64,000 nucleotides of DNA, from the NCBI RefSeq assembly GCF_003725955.1, contig NZ_QIBZ01000002.1, positions 1 through 64,000 on the forward strand, in the 5' to 3' direction. Positions within the stretch are counted from its first letter, which is position 1; each line of letters opens with the position of its first letter. The notes under the pieces are model-generated. The model saw only the letters and a program-made list of their open reading frames with translations. It was not told the origin of the DNA and did not search any database. Made by a program: the position numbers and the translations under genes. Source of the stretch: Slackia isoflavoniconvertens. GTDB taxonomy: Bacteria; Actinomycetota; Coriobacteriia; Coriobacteriales; Eggerthellaceae. Positions 36,137 through 45,807 of this stretch are shown here, one piece after another.

Positions 36137-38029
36137 TTATGCCGCCGGCGGAGGGCCAGGCATGCCCTTGTCAGACTGCTTGGGCTCGGCGTTGTTCAAA
36201 CCAAGCGTGGTCGCCTCGTCCAAATCGCCAGTCGCAAGGAACTCACCCAGCGTGTAGCCCAGCGTAAGGCACATGCCAATGGAAACGCCGTTCATGATGC
36301 CGTTATAGCCCATGGGGAAACGGCCACCCTCGGTGTTGCCACAGGCGTACAAGCCCTTGATAGGCTCGAAGCCCTGACCTTGCACCTGCTGGTCACCCGT
36401 AACAAGCAGACCAGACGTGGACACGAGCGAACCGCCGCCAACACGCTTCGAGCCGGCAAAGCCATAGAACGGAGCCTTGATGATGGGGTACATGGTGTTG
36501 ACGTCGCGACCAAACTTCATATCGGCGCCAGCCTCGATGGCGGCATTCCAATCGGCGACGGCGGCAACGACCTGCTTCTTCACGCCTTCTTCCATGCCCA
36601 TATAATCGCACAGCTCTTCAATGGTGTCGGCACAGTAGAGGTACTTGCCCGATTCATCGGAGCCGTCTTTGCCAGCCTGCTCAGCGGCCTGCATGTAGCC
36701 ATCGATCTTGTTGATGGTGTCATCGTCCCAATATTTCAGCGCCAAATGGCCTGCAATTTGGTTGAGCAGCATCGGCTTCCAGTCGGCATCCCAAATGCTG
36801 TACAGAATGTCGCCAGGCTGGCGTGCCGGAGTGCAGCCGGACATGAGCGGACCGCCCAAGCCCTCGTTGCAGAAACGCTTGCCATATTTGTTCAGCCAAA
36901 TAGTCTCGCACGCCTCGAGCGGGCTCATCGGGAACGCGGCATGGCTGCCCATATCGCCGCCCGTGCCGATTTCCACCTTGGCGCCCATGCGCATAGCCAT
37001 CGCGATGCCCGAACCGTCACGCCCCGACATAGCCTTGCAATCGGTAAATTCGCCAAGCCAGTAGTTTTCTGCGCAAATGGCGTTGTACATTTCGGAATTG
37101 GAACCAATATCGCCGCAGCACAACACCACAGCCTTGGCATCAATCTCGACGTACTTGTCACCCTGCTGGCAAATAATGCCCGTGACCTCGGTGTTATCGT
37201 CGTTATGCACAAGCTTGACGCCCGTGGTTTCATACAAGAATTCAACGCCCGCTTCTTTAGCGATGTCTTGGCTGCGAATAAGAGCATCCTTCAGCGAAAC
37301 GCCTTCACCAAAGTTCGCCGTGCCCACATAGGAGTGGAACATGCCCTTCTTGTAGTCATAGCCATCGGGAACAGGCCAGTTCAAAGGTACAATCTGAGCC
37401 TTTTCTTCTTCGGTGAAGTTATCAATGAACCAGTCGAACGCCTCACCCGAACGGTTCGCGAAATCGCTCAAAAGCGTGGGCTCAACACGACCGGCACCAC
37501 AAATTTGGTACTCGTTCATGAAGTCGACAACGTCATAGCTCGGAATTCCGTGACGCTCGGTCTGCCACGAAGAGTTCAGGTGTCCGATGTCATTGCCCAG
37601 AACGGCGAAATCAGCCTCGGTCTGCGTTTCGACGACGATGACATTCGCGCCTTTTTCAGCGGCGCGGCGGGCCGTCGCGGTGCCCGCATGGCCTGCGCCG
37701 CACACAACGATATCGCACGTCTTGGTCTCGGCAATGTCGCTTGCGGCGATTTCGGGCTCCTCGCCGAGCCAGCCTGCGCCAAGCACCTCGCCCATGGTCT
37801 TGCCTTCGTTGCCCGCATACGCCGACGCGCCCGACGACGCGTTCGTGGAAGAGCCGCCTTCGGATTTATCGGATGAAGCCGTTTTCGGCGAAGAGCAACC
37901 GGCCAACGCCGCGGCGCCCGCGGCGCCCGCGACAACAACGCCGGCATTCTTCAGAAAGCCACGACGCGAAATATCGATTTTGCCGCGCAGCTTGCCGAAA
38001 TCTTCAAGGGATTTCTCATCAATTGCCAT
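36137..38029 (-). CDS. Tat-exported lipoprotein flavoprotein reductase (fumarate reductase-like)
   Basis: This 630-residue protein carries a twin-arginine signal SRRGFLK (21-27) and a lipobox LAGC with C45, so it is exported folded and anchored outside the membrane. The mature part has the FAD motif GAGHAG (111-116) and the FAD_binding_2 architecture of fumarate, urocanate and related reductases, ending in GGRFPMGYNG...NGVSIGMCLTLGYTLG. Eggerthellaceae carry many such paralogues, each acting on a different electron acceptor, and often pair them with a divergent membrane LuxR regulator as here. AGGAGG precedes the ATG. The substrate cannot be read from sequence. Confidence 0.88.
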   Translation of the reverse strand: MAIDEKSLEDFGKLRGKIDISRRGFLKNAGVVVAGAAGAAALAGCSSPKTASSDKSEGGSSTNASSGASAYAGNEGKTMGEVLGAGWLGEEPEIAASDIAETKTCDIVVCGAGHAGTATARRAAEKGANVIVVETQTEADFAVLGNDIGHLNSSWQTERHGIPSYDVVDFMNEYQICGAGRVEPTLLSDFANRSGEAFDWFIDNFTEEEKAQIVPLNWPVPDGYDYKKGMFHSYVGTANFGEGVSLKDALIRSQDIAKEAGVEFLYETTGVKLVHNDDNTEVTGIICQQGDKYVEIDAKAVVLCCGDIGSNSEMYNAICAENYWLGEFTDCKAMSGRDGSGIAMAMRMGAKVEIGTGGDMGSHAAFPMSPLEACETIWLNKYGKRFCNEGLGGPLMSGCTPARQPGDILYSIWDADWKPMLLNQIAGHLALKYWDDDTINKIDGYMQAAEQAGKDGSDESGKYLYCADTIEELCDYMGMEEGVKKQVVAAVADWNAAIEAGADMKFGRDVNTMYPIIKAPFYGFAGSKRVGGGSLVSTSGLLVTGDQQVQGQGFEPIKGLYACGNTEGGRFPMGYNGIMNGVSIGMCLTLGYTLGEFLATGDLDEATTLGLNNAEPKQSDKGMPGPPPAA

Positions 38030-38148
38030 TGGATCCTCCTATCCAACATTCCCCAACGCATTCCCTCGATGCGTTTTTTCTCGCTGTCGAAATCGCTTTC
38101 GACGCCACCGATGATGAGCTGTTTCGGCGATAAATTCTCCGCTGCAGA

Positions 38149-38189
38149 GAGGTGAAGAAGGCAAAAACCTCTCACCCTTCTGAGGTGAA
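38149..38189. promoter_or_regulatory. Repeated GAGGTGAA motif between flavoprotein and LuxR genes
   Basis: GAGGTGAA occurs at 38149-38156 and 38182-38189, 33 bp apart (about three helical turns), with an inverted ACCTCTCACC between them. The spacing and the divergent gene pair make it a candidate binding site for the LuxR-type regulator. Confidence 0.4.
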
Positions 38190-38245
38190 AAGCCACGTAA
38201 ATCCCAATTAATGCCGCAATCGTCGCAAGCGGTCGCAGTAAACGG

Positions 38246-38251
38246 TACAAT
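38246..38251 (+). promoter_or_regulatory. -10 box of the membrane LuxR regulator gene
   Basis: TACAAT lies 63 bp before the start at 38314. No good -35 box is found at the usual distance, consistent with activator dependence. Confidence 0.35.
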
Positions 38252-38313
38252 GGGGCAGCATTTGAGAGGGGAGCCGTATCATGCGGCATTTTCAACAACA
38301 AGAGGTCATGTAA

Positions 38314-39774
38314 ATGGAACAAGAAGGGGCTCGCCCGAATCCTGATTTCCTGCCATTCGGCGCCATAATTGAAAACTGGCAGGCATGGGCCGGCATGGCC
38401 GCATTCCTTTCATGGGTAAACGTCATGCTGTGTTTCGAGGGCGCTCTGCGCGACGAGGTCATCTACGAAGGCGGACTTGTGCATGACCCCGTTTTCTATG
38501 GCATTACGGCCACGGCAGCCCTCGCGTTCATCGTCTTAAGATCGCGCAAAAACCACCCAAGAAAAGTCGCCGAAAAGAAACTGTTCATTGCTGCCGCTGC
38601 GCTTGGGATTATTGGATCGGGTGTCGCAACCGCATTGGTGCACATTGCCCAAATCGTGCCACCCGCCGCTTCCTCAGCATGCGGCGTATGCATCGGCGTC
38701 GGCGTCGTTGCAATCACCATTGCATGGGGCAAGTTGCTCGTCGCGCACGACCTGAGAGAATCGCTCGTATTGGTATCGACCGCAATGTGCATGCAATGGG
38801 TGCCCTTTGTGATTATGATGCTTGTTCCTTTTGCCGCACGAATGGCGCTCGTCTTGGCGCTCCCAAGCGCGTCTGTCGCATTGCTCCTTCGCCACGCCGC
38901 CACCGGCGAGACCCCAGCGTTCGAGGCATCTCGCGAACCACGCAAGACCGACAGCTCCATACTGAACCGCATGGCAATCATGGTTTTCATCTTCTCGGCA
39001 ACCATCCAATTCATCTGGACATTCTTCATCAAGATGTTCACGAATAATTTGGAGCCCTCGCTTTTCCCAGTCGTGTTCGCGGTACTTACCGTGCTCACTT
39101 TCGCGATTATGGGGCTTGCCCTTTTTGCCATGCAGCGTCAAAAGAGCTATCGCATTGAGTTGTACTACCGCATGGCGTTTCTGCTTTGCGTGTGCTCCGC
39201 GGGCGCCTTTTCGCTTGCGACGCAGGCTTCGGTACTTGCCTACATGAGCATCTACGCTGGCTTCTCGCTCGTCGTGCCCACGCTATGGATGATGGCGCTC
39301 GGCTTTTCCTTCATGACGAAGAGTTCCATCACGAACGCCTTGAGTCTTTTGAGCACCGCCGAATATGCTGGCTTTCTCATTGGGTTCGCCCTTGTCGATG
39401 CCCTTAAGCCTCTTGGATATTCGTCGTACGGCAACGAGCTCTCCGCATATATCTGCACGACAGTTATTTTCGCTTTCAGCGTCGCATACGTATGGATCTT
39501 TCCCGAACGAGACCTTATCTCCCTCAGCCCCACCATGTTCGGCTTGAGCACTGAAAGCCTCGAAGCGCGCTGCGCAGAACTCGGCGAGCGATTCGGTCTC
39601 ACGAAACGCGAGAAGGAATTACTCGAGCTTTTTGCATGCGGAAGAAATAGCGCATACATCGAGAAGGAACTCTTCATCAGCAAGAATACGGTTGCCTCGC
39701 ATCGTAAGAGCATCTATCGCAAAATGGGCGTGAAAACGCAGCAGGAACTGTTGACGCTCGTTGAGGGCAATTAG
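38314..39774 (+). CDS. Membrane-bound LuxR-type regulator
   Basis: The 486-residue protein has about twelve hydrophobic helices resembling an MFS-like sensor (residues 20-400) and a C-terminal LuxR helix-turn-helix (about 425-486: LTKREKELLELFACGRNSAYIEKELF, then TVASHRKSIYRKM). This class is characteristic of Eggerthellaceae, where members lie divergent from flavoprotein reductases and are thought to sense the reductase substrate. The ligand is unknown. It diverges from the Tat flavoprotein gene across a 284-bp control region. Confidence 0.88.
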   Translation: MEQEGARPNPDFLPFGAIIENWQAWAGMAAFLSWVNVMLCFEGALRDEVIYEGGLVHDPVFYGITATAALAFIVLRSRKNHPRKVAEKKLFIAAAALGIIGSGVATALVHIAQIVPPAASSACGVCIGVGVVAITIAWGKLLVAHDLRESLVLVSTAMCMQWVPFVIMMLVPFAARMALVLALPSASVALLLRHAATGETPAFEASREPRKTDSSILNRMAIMVFIFSATIQFIWTFFIKMFTNNLEPSLFPVVFAVLTVLTFAIMGLALFAMQRQKSYRIELYYRMAFLLCVCSAGAFSLATQASVLAYMSIYAGFSLVVPTLWMMALGFSFMTKSSITNALSLLSTAEYAGFLIGFALVDALKPLGYSSYGNELSAYICTTVIFAFSVAYVWIFPERDLISLSPTMFGLSTESLEARCAELGERFGLTKREKELLELFACGRNSAYIEKELFISKNTVASHRKSIYRKMGVKTQQELLTLVEGN

Positions 39775-39826
39775 GAAGCCCGGACTTAGGCTCGAAGGTC
39801 GCTGAAGGCATGCGCTCGCCCTTTGG

Positions 39827-41164
39827 TTAATCTCCAAAAAGCCTGATCAGAAATCCCTTGCGCTTCCGCTTTTCCTCACGAAGCACGCCCTGGCTCGCCG
39901 TGGTGGCCCCAACGGCCGCCGCGTTGCCGCCAATTCGAACAATCTCGTAAAGGAAGGGCGATTTCACGTAACGCACTTCGACAGGCGTCGCATGCACGGT
40001 GCTCTCGCTCGACAGGTGCACGCTCGGGCTCAGCGGCGCAACCACATGGGTGTCTCGCTTCTCGTCAAACACGACGGCAGCCGCGCGGCCCGTTTGCCCG
40101 TTCACGGCAATGCGCACCTGTTCGCCCTCGCGGCCATCGGAAATCGGGCGATCGACATAGAATACCGGCACGAGCATGAGCGCCGACTCATGCTTTTTCA
40201 CCTTGCGCGACCACTGGCGCATGCTGTTCTTGCTGAAGCCGAACGCGCTTTCGGCGTCGTTGCCCGCGATTGAATAGGCGAGCTTGTCGATGACGGCGCT
40301 GTCTTTCTGAATCCCTTCGACCGCCACGATGCGGAAATTTCCCTCTTCCATGGCGGGGTCGAACGGCACAACCTTCGAGAAATCCCACGGCTCAAGAAGG
40401 CCCATGAGAGGCACATCGACGTAGTGCGTTTTGGGATACGGCCAATCGAGCACCTCGTAGTACACGAGCGATTCTTTCTTCATTCCCTTGCCGGAAAACG
40501 ACACCATCATGCGCAAATCGGCAAGCGCGACGGGGATATACATGAGCACCATCTGGCTTTGAATGGCCTCTTCAACCGCGTGGCCGGCGAACACCTCGGG
40601 GTACTGCCGCACGAGTTGAAGGGCATTCGCTCGGGCTTGCTGCTCGGAAATGCTGCACGGAATCGCCTGCTCAGGAACGTATTCCGCACCGGTTCCCATC
40701 GTAAGGCGCTTGCTGAACTTACCTGGCTTGAGCAAATCGCCCGCGCCGATTTTGTTGCCGCACGAAGGGCACTCGAACACGCTCTGGGTCGATTCGCCCT
40801 CAAACGCGGCACCGCAGAAAGGGCACGGAATGCTCACATGCGTTGCCTGCTCAAGCTCTTCGGCGGTTCCTCGGTCTTCTTGGAAAAGCCACTCGAGCAG
40901 CGACGAATTGCGCCAGTAAGGCTCGAAATAGTACCAATCGGCATCTTTCGCAGGCTCAAGCTGCGATACGTGAGTCAGCTTCATCAGACCGTCGACCATC
41001 TGAATCGGCTGATGGCGAATGCCAACGGTGTCCGCCGGCTGCTGCCCGCCAGCCTCCCACGGCACGCTCGTTCCGCAATATGCGCAATCGAAGCTTCGCG
41101 TCGCCTGGTGGGAATACATAGGGCCGCCGCAATTTTGACACTTGATGGCGAACATCTCTTCCAT
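39827..41164 (-). CDS. Double zinc-ribbon protein of unknown function
   Basis: The 445-residue product starts with a zinc ribbon (CQNCGG..CAYCGT, residues 9-33) and has a second one (CPFCGAAF..CPSCGNKIG, about 114-137). The remainder is a soluble mixed alpha/beta region with no membrane helix until a basic tail KRKRKGFLIRLFGD. It resembles TFIIB-type zinc-ribbon proteins encoded with membrane-stress or phage-shock-like genes in Firmicutes such as YdjG, but I cannot confirm the family. AGGAGG lies before the ATG at 41164. The HdeD-like gene is upstream on the same strand, 126 bp away. Confidence 0.75.
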   Translation of the reverse strand: MEEMFAIKCQNCGGPMYSHQATRSFDCAYCGTSVPWEAGGQQPADTVGIRHQPIQMVDGLMKLTHVSQLEPAKDADWYYFEPYWRNSSLLEWLFQEDRGTAEELEQATHVSIPCPFCGAAFEGESTQSVFECPSCGNKIGAGDLLKPGKFSKRLTMGTGAEYVPEQAIPCSISEQQARANALQLVRQYPEVFAGHAVEEAIQSQMVLMYIPVALADLRMMVSFSGKGMKKESLVYYEVLDWPYPKTHYVDVPLMGLLEPWDFSKVVPFDPAMEEGNFRIVAVEGIQKDSAVIDKLAYSIAGNDAESAFGFSKNSMRQWSRKVKKHESALMLVPVFYVDRPISDGREGEQVRIAVNGQTGRAAAVVFDEKRDTHVVAPLSPSVHLSSESTVHATPVEVRYVKSPFLYEIVRIGGNAAAVGATTASQGVLREEKRKRKGFLIRLFGD

Positions 41165-41290
41165 AGCCTGGCCTCCTTTGTGTGGGTTGCTGCCTTACAG
41201 CATGCAGCAACGCCCGCATTCGCGGCAGACCCCCATGGCCCAAATTTACGCGCTATTCCTGATGAAAAGGCTAGCTTGATGAAGGCGCCC

Positions 41291-41887
41291 CTACCAAAGC
41301 GTGTTCGTGCGATCGCGCCCGATGGGCAGGCTGAACACGATGGTGTCGACGGCATGCACAATGGCGAACAAGCCCAGGAACAGGCCAATCGAGGAAGGGA
41401 ACACGCAAATAAGCACGCCGAGCACGATTTCAGCGATGCCAGAAATGCCAACCATGGAACCAAGACCCGCGCCCACCAGGAAAAACGGGCGTGCCGCGAC
41501 AAGCTGAACCACGCCGAAAAGCACGACGCCAATGCCGAAAACCCACGCAATCGTCGCCACACCAACCGCGGGGAACATGAGCAGCAACACACCGAGCAGC
41601 GCGATCATGACGCTGAAGAACAGGCTCCATACGCTTTGCGAAAACAGCGTGTTGCGATAGCGCACATACGAAGCAACGCCAATGCCACCAGCGACAATCA
41701 CGCACACGGCGATAATCGCAGAAATGCCCATGAGCACCTCGAACGGGCAGAACACGCACACAAGGCCGAACACCAACAGCAGCACGCCCGAAAGCAGTTG
41801 CATCCAATTGACCGACCCGCCCTTTCGGCCGGGGCGGAACTCGCTGCTCGAATCGAGCACCTCTACTTGAATGTTGTCGTTTGCCAT
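41291..41887 (-). CDS. HdeD-family (DUF308) membrane protein
   Basis: The 198-residue protein has six predicted membrane helices in paired repeats, the pattern of DUF308/HdeD proteins linked to acid resistance in E. coli. ATG 41887 is preceded by AAGGAGG; a longer frame from 41923 lacks a site. It probably sits in the inner membrane. A stress role is inferred from the family only. The zinc-ribbon gene follows on the same strand. Confidence 0.8.
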   Translation of the reverse strand: MANDNIQVEVLDSSSEFRPGRKGGSVNWMQLLSGVLLLVFGLVCVFCPFEVLMGISAIIAVCVIVAGGIGVASYVRYRNTLFSQSVWSLFFSVMIALLGVLLLMFPAVGVATIAWVFGIGVVLFGVVQLVAARPFFLVGAGLGSMVGISGIAEIVLGVLICVFPSSIGLFLGLFAIVHAVDTIVFSLPIGRDRTNTLW

Positions 41888-42164
41888 CGCAGCCTCCTTA
41901 CGCTCAAGCCACTTATTTGGCATGGTTCGAGTATGTGACCAATTCCCGTCGCACGCACGAGTTTTGCGCAGGTTGTTTCCAAATCGAATACATCGGAAAC
42001 CGAAACGCGAAATTCGAAAGGCCCCTGCAACGATCGGCTAAAACAGGCCTCTCCAAGCGAGGACGGCAAAGGTCGACCCGCCGAATTGGGGAAACCTCAT
42101 CGGCGATCGCACGCCGCGTCACCAAAAGGCAGTCAAGCTGACGAATCGTCGCGTTTGCTAGCGC

Positions 42165-43082
42165 CTACAGTTTCCTGTCGAGCGCACGAATGGCATGCGG
42201 AAGGTGCGCGAGCACGTCTTCCGTCGTTACGCATAGCTCGGCGGAATCGGCAGCAGCAAGCACACCGGCGCGGGCGTGCACGAACACGCCCAAGGCGCAG
42301 GCATCTTTAGGTTCCATGCCACGTGCGAGCAGTGAGCCAATTGAGCCTGCGAGCACGTCGCCCGTTCCCGCCTTCGCGAGCGCCGGCGTGCCGCACGTGA
42401 GCACGAGCACATCATCGGCGCTTTCCTCATTGCCGTCGGCGATATAGGTATCGGGGCCCTTCAGCACGCATACCACGCCAAAGGCCCTTGCAATAAGCAG
42501 TGCGTCAAACGCCGCCGCCGGGATGCCTTTCTTTTCGCAACGAGTGCGCGATGCCTGGACTTCTTCAGTATTGAGCGTTGCAAGAATGCGGTCGGCCTCG
42601 CCCCTATGCGGGGTAATAACCGTAGGAAGCCCCGCGACGAAGCGCTCGCGCAGCGCGGAAGCGCCCTCGTCGGTTGCAAGCGTCGCAAGCCCGCCGCCAT
42701 CGACAAGCACGGGCGCCTGCGTGAGCCTAAGCACATCGAGCACCGTTGCCTTCGCCGCATCGCTTACGGCAAAGCCGCTTCCTACGACAACGGCGCACGG
42801 GCGCCCCTCGCACGCTGCATGACGATGCTCCACAAACGCGTCAACGGGTTGGCAGACGCACGACGGCTGCACCACGCGCAGCGCGGCAGCGGTCTCGAAG
42901 CTTGTGTAGGCGCGAACATAGCCTGCGCCCATGCGCGTCGCAGCCATTACGGCAAGCACACCCGCACCTGCATAAATCGGGTCGCCCACGACGAGTTCAC
43001 ACAAACCGCGCGTGTACTTATTATCGTCAGGAAGAAGACCCGGCAACAGGCGCGCGGCCTTTTTCGAAGTAATCGTCTTCAT
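42165..43082 (-). CDS. nnrD: ADP-dependent NAD(P)H-hydrate dehydratase
   Basis: NnrD repairs hydrated NAD(P)H. This 305-residue protein is the ribokinase-like YjeF C-terminal domain alone, with GDPIYAGAGVLAVMAATRMGAGYV near the start, TPHRGEADRI in the middle and the ADP-binding AKAGTGDVLAGSIGSLLARG near 250. The epimerase half (NnrE) often fused in front is missing. AAGGAGA precedes ATG 43082. It follows acpS by 13 nt, a common pairing in bacteria. Confidence 0.93.
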   Translation of the reverse strand: MKTITSKKAARLLPGLLPDDNKYTRGLCELVVGDPIYAGAGVLAVMAATRMGAGYVRAYTSFETAAALRVVQPSCVCQPVDAFVEHRHAACEGRPCAVVVGSGFAVSDAAKATVLDVLRLTQAPVLVDGGGLATLATDEGASALRERFVAGLPTVITPHRGEADRILATLNTEEVQASRTRCEKKGIPAAAFDALLIARAFGVVCVLKGPDTYIADGNEESADDVLVLTCGTPALAKAGTGDVLAGSIGSLLARGMEPKDACALGVFVHARAGVLAAADSAELCVTTEDVLAHLPHAIRALDRKL

Positions 43083-43095
43083 AATTGGGGTCTCC

Positions 43096-43623
43096 TTATT
43101 CGGACACCGGCTCGCCGGCACCCTTGGCCTCGGCGCTCGTTGCGGTTTGCTCGCCCAAATCGTCGAGCATGCCACGCATTTCCTTGAACTGCTGGGCAAG
43201 CTCGGCTTTCACGTCGCGGCGCTTTTCGCGTTCGGCTTGCGACGCCTTCGTAATAGCCACAGCATTGGCCACCGCGACCGAATGGGTATAGGTAATTGAC
43301 AGGGGCACATCAACAACGCCCTGCTCTTCGGCGATGCGGGCAGCAGCGCCATGCAGCGCGATGGCGGGTTTGCCGTGGGAATCGCGCACGACTTCAACGT
43401 CGCGCATGCCTATGCCGCTTGCCAAAATGCCGGTGCCGAGCGCTTTGCACACCGCTTCCTTCGCAGCGAATCGGGCGGCGTAATGCGTCGCCGGATTGCC
43501 CTTTCGGTTGCAATAGTCCTGCTCAGCATCGGTGAACACCTTGTGCGCAAACGACGGCGTGCGATCCAAAATGCGCCGCATGCGTTCGATTTCGACGATA
43601 TCTACACCCAAACCAACCGACAC
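43096..43623 (-). CDS. acpS: Holo-[acyl-carrier-protein] synthase
   Basis: AcpS moves phosphopantetheine from CoA to acyl carrier protein. The magnesium-binding D8 (GVDIVEIERM) and E56 (RFAAKEAVCKALGTG) are present and the core is the usual 120 or so residues. A charged C-terminal extension of about 50 residues (from SQAEREKRRD) is unusual and may form a coiled helix. Start is GTG 43623 after AGGAGG. It heads a two-gene unit with nnrD. Confidence 0.93.
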   Translation of the reverse strand: MSVGLGVDIVEIERMRRILDRTPSFAHKVFTDAEQDYCNRKGNPATHYAARFAAKEAVCKALGTGILASGIGMRDVEVVRDSHGKPAIALHGAAARIAEEQGVVDVPLSITYTHSVAVANAVAITKASQAEREKRRDVKAELAQQFKEMRGMLDDLGEQTATSAEAKGAGEPVSE

Positions 43624-43752
43624 AACACCCTCCTTTTATGCGCATGGTTTTCTGCATTCATCAGTTTAGCCAATAAAGAAGGCGTGCAAAAACGCTTCAC
43701 AATCCACGCGTCAAGCCATTGCGGGCAAACGGGCCCGGCCGCCATTCACGCT

Positions 43753-43902
43753 AAAAGTCAGCGAGCGCGGGCCCGGTGCGCCAGGTTGTCCCGCCGCATG
43801 GCCAAGCGTACTTCGGTACGCGCCGTGCCATGCACAAGGGGCAAGATGGCGTGCCCGGCCCGCGCGCAGCGTCAACAACGCCGCCGTTCGGCAGAACGGC
43901 GG
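43753..43902. repeat. About 150-bp palindromic repeat element, copy B
   Basis: Same plan as 6507-6657: left end AAAAGTCAGCGAG, apex GCGTACTTCGGTACGC (43806-43821), right end CGCAGCGTC and a closing hairpin CCGCCGTTC-GGCA-GAACGGCGG (43881-43902). The stem middle differs from copy A but is again self-complementary. It lies downstream of glmS. Confidence 0.7.
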
Positions 43903-43921
43903 CACAAACCAGCCGCCAGGG

Positions 43922-43969
43922 CCCAGCGCAGCGTCGGCAGGTTCCGCCGTTCGGAAGAACGGCGGAACC
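43922..43969. repeat. Partial repeat copy with perfect 13-bp hairpin after glmS
   Basis: GCGCAGCGTCGGC, matching the right end of the 150-bp repeat, is followed by GGTTCCGCCGTTC-GGAA-GAACGGCGGAACC (43940-43969). It ends 2 nt from the glmS stop and may serve as a transcript end or stabiliser, although no T tract follows. Confidence 0.6.
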
Positions 43970-43971
43970 CA

Positions 43972-45807
43972 CTACTCGACCGTGACGCTCTTCGCCAAAT
44001 TGCGGGGCTGGTCGACGTCGCATCCGCGAGCGATGGCAATATCGCGGGCGAACAGCTGCAGCGGCACGCTCGCTGTAATGGCGCTGAAGCAATCGCGCAC
44101 CTTCGGAATATATATCACGTGGTCGGCATGCTTCTTGATTTCCTCGTCGCCTTCGGTGGCAATCGCCACCACAAGGGCGCCGCGGGCCTTGCATTCCTGA
44201 ATATTGGAAATCACCTTGTCGTACGTGGGGCTCTTCGTGGCAACCACGATCACAGGGAAGCCCTCGTCGAGCAGCGCAATGGGGCCATGCTTCATTTCAC
44301 CGGCGGCATACGCCTCGGCATGCAGGTAGGAAATTTCCTTGAGTTTCAGCGCGCCCTCGTAGCAAATGGTGGAGCCAATGCCACGGCCAATGAACAGGGC
44401 ATTCTGCGCATCTTTGCATGCGAGCGCCGCTTCCTCGATAGCGCTCGTGTCGGCCAGGATTTGTTCAATGTGCTGTGCGGTATCCGCCATCTCGCGGAAC
44501 AACATGCGAATTTGAGCCGTCGTAAGGCCGCCACGCAGCTGGCCGAGCAGCATCGCGAGCAGCGTGAGCGCCGCCACCTGGCCCAAGAAGCTCTTCGTTG
44601 CTGCCACGGCGATTTCCTTGTTTGCCTTGATGTAAATTACTCCGTCACTCTCGCGCGCCACGGGGCTGCCCACCACATTGGTGATGCCGAACACCTTCGC
44701 GCCCTTGATGCGTGCATCGCGAATGGCGGCCAGCGTATCTGCCGTCTCGCCCGACTGAGACACGGCGACTACAAGCGTCGAGGGCGTGATGATGGGGTTT
44801 CGATAGCGGAACTCGCTCGCCACCTCGACTTCGCAAGGAATACGGCTCCACGCCTCGATAAGGTTCTTCGCGATAAGGCCCGCATGGTAGCTCGTGCCAC
44901 ACGCGATGATATACACGCGATCGATGGCCGCCAGCTCGTCGTAATTGAGCGACAACTCGTCGAACTGTAAATGGCCGTTCACCATACGACCGGCAAGCGT
45001 GTCGCGAATCGTGCGCGGCTCCTCATAGATTTCCTTCAACATGAAATCAGGGAAACCACCCTTTTCAGCTGCGGAAACATCCCAATCAACATGCGTGACG
45101 GACGGGTGGATTTCGCTACCTTCTTGGTCGAAATATTCAATCGTCGACTCGCCGTCCGTAAACGTGAGCTTCGCGAAGGTGTCGTCTTCGAGCACGACCA
45201 CATCGCGCGTCTCGTCGATAAGCGCCACGATATCGCTCGCGACGAGCGCGCCGCTTTTGCCCTGGCCCACCACGATGGGCGAATCTTTGCGGGCGCACAC
45301 GATGACGCCCGGCTCGGCATCGCACACAACCGCGATGCCGTACGCGCCCGCCAAGCGATAGGTCGCCCGGCGCACAGCGTCGAGCAAATCGCCGTCGTAT
45401 GCTTCTTCAACCAAATGGGCAATGACTTCGGTGTCGGTCTCGCTCGAGAACACGTGCCCGCGACCAATGAGCTCTTCTTTGAGCGTGGCGTAGTTCTCAA
45501 TGATGCCGTTATGCACCACGGCGATATCGTTCGCGCAGGCCGTATGCGGGTGCGCGTTATTCTCGCTCGGTTTACCATGGGTCGCCCAACGTGTATGGCC
45601 AATGCCACACGTGCCATCGATATCCATGCTCTCAACCATGGCCTCAAGGCCGGCGACCTTGCCAACCTTGTGCTTCACGTTGAGGCCCAGCGGCGTTTGC
45701 ACGGCGATGCCCGCCGAATCGTAGCCGCGGTATTCCATGCGCTTCAGGCCGCGAATCAAAACGTCCTTCGCCTGCAAGCTTCCGATGTATCCAATGATGC
45801 CGCACAT
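43972..45807 (-). CDS. glmS: Glutamine-fructose-6-phosphate aminotransferase
   Basis: GlmS makes glucosamine-6-phosphate for peptidoglycan. The mature nucleophile is Cys2 in MCGIIGYIG, so ATG 45807 is the start; the longer frame to 45849 is excluded. A class II glutaminase domain (about 1-230, with RWATHGKPSENNAHPH) is followed by two SIS sugar isomerase domains and the C-terminal LAKSVTVE. 611 residues is normal. No glmS ribozyme is seen in the short leader. Palindromic repeats lie immediately downstream. Confidence 0.97.
   Translation of the reverse strand: MCGIIGYIGSLQAKDVLIRGLKRMEYRGYDSAGIAVQTPLGLNVKHKVGKVAGLEAMVESMDIDGTCGIGHTRWATHGKPSENNAHPHTACANDIAVVHNGIIENYATLKEELIGRGHVFSSETDTEVIAHLVEEAYDGDLLDAVRRATYRLAGAYGIAVVCDAEPGVIVCARKDSPIVVGQGKSGALVASDIVALIDETRDVVVLEDDTFAKLTFTDGESTIEYFDQEGSEIHPSVTHVDWDVSAAEKGGFPDFMLKEIYEEPRTIRDTLAGRMVNGHLQFDELSLNYDELAAIDRVYIIACGTSYHAGLIAKNLIEAWSRIPCEVEVASEFRYRNPIITPSTLVVAVSQSGETADTLAAIRDARIKGAKVFGITNVVGSPVARESDGVIYIKANKEIAVAATKSFLGQVAALTLLAMLLGQLRGGLTTAQIRMLFREMADTAQHIEQILADTSAIEEAALACKDAQNALFIGRGIGSTICYEGALKLKEISYLHAEAYAAGEMKHGPIALLDEGFPVIVVATKSPTYDKVISNIQECKARGALVVAIATEGDEEIKKHADHVIYIPKVRDCFSAITASVPLQLFARDIAIARGCDVDQPRNLAKSVTVE

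Larger units (their letters stand above)
43624..43971. other. acpS-glmS spacer filled with palindromic repeats
   Basis: Apart from the acpS promoter side (43624-43750) this spacer consists of repeat copy B (43753-43902) and a partial copy with a 13-bp hairpin (43922-43969). No gene is supported. Confidence 0.6.
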
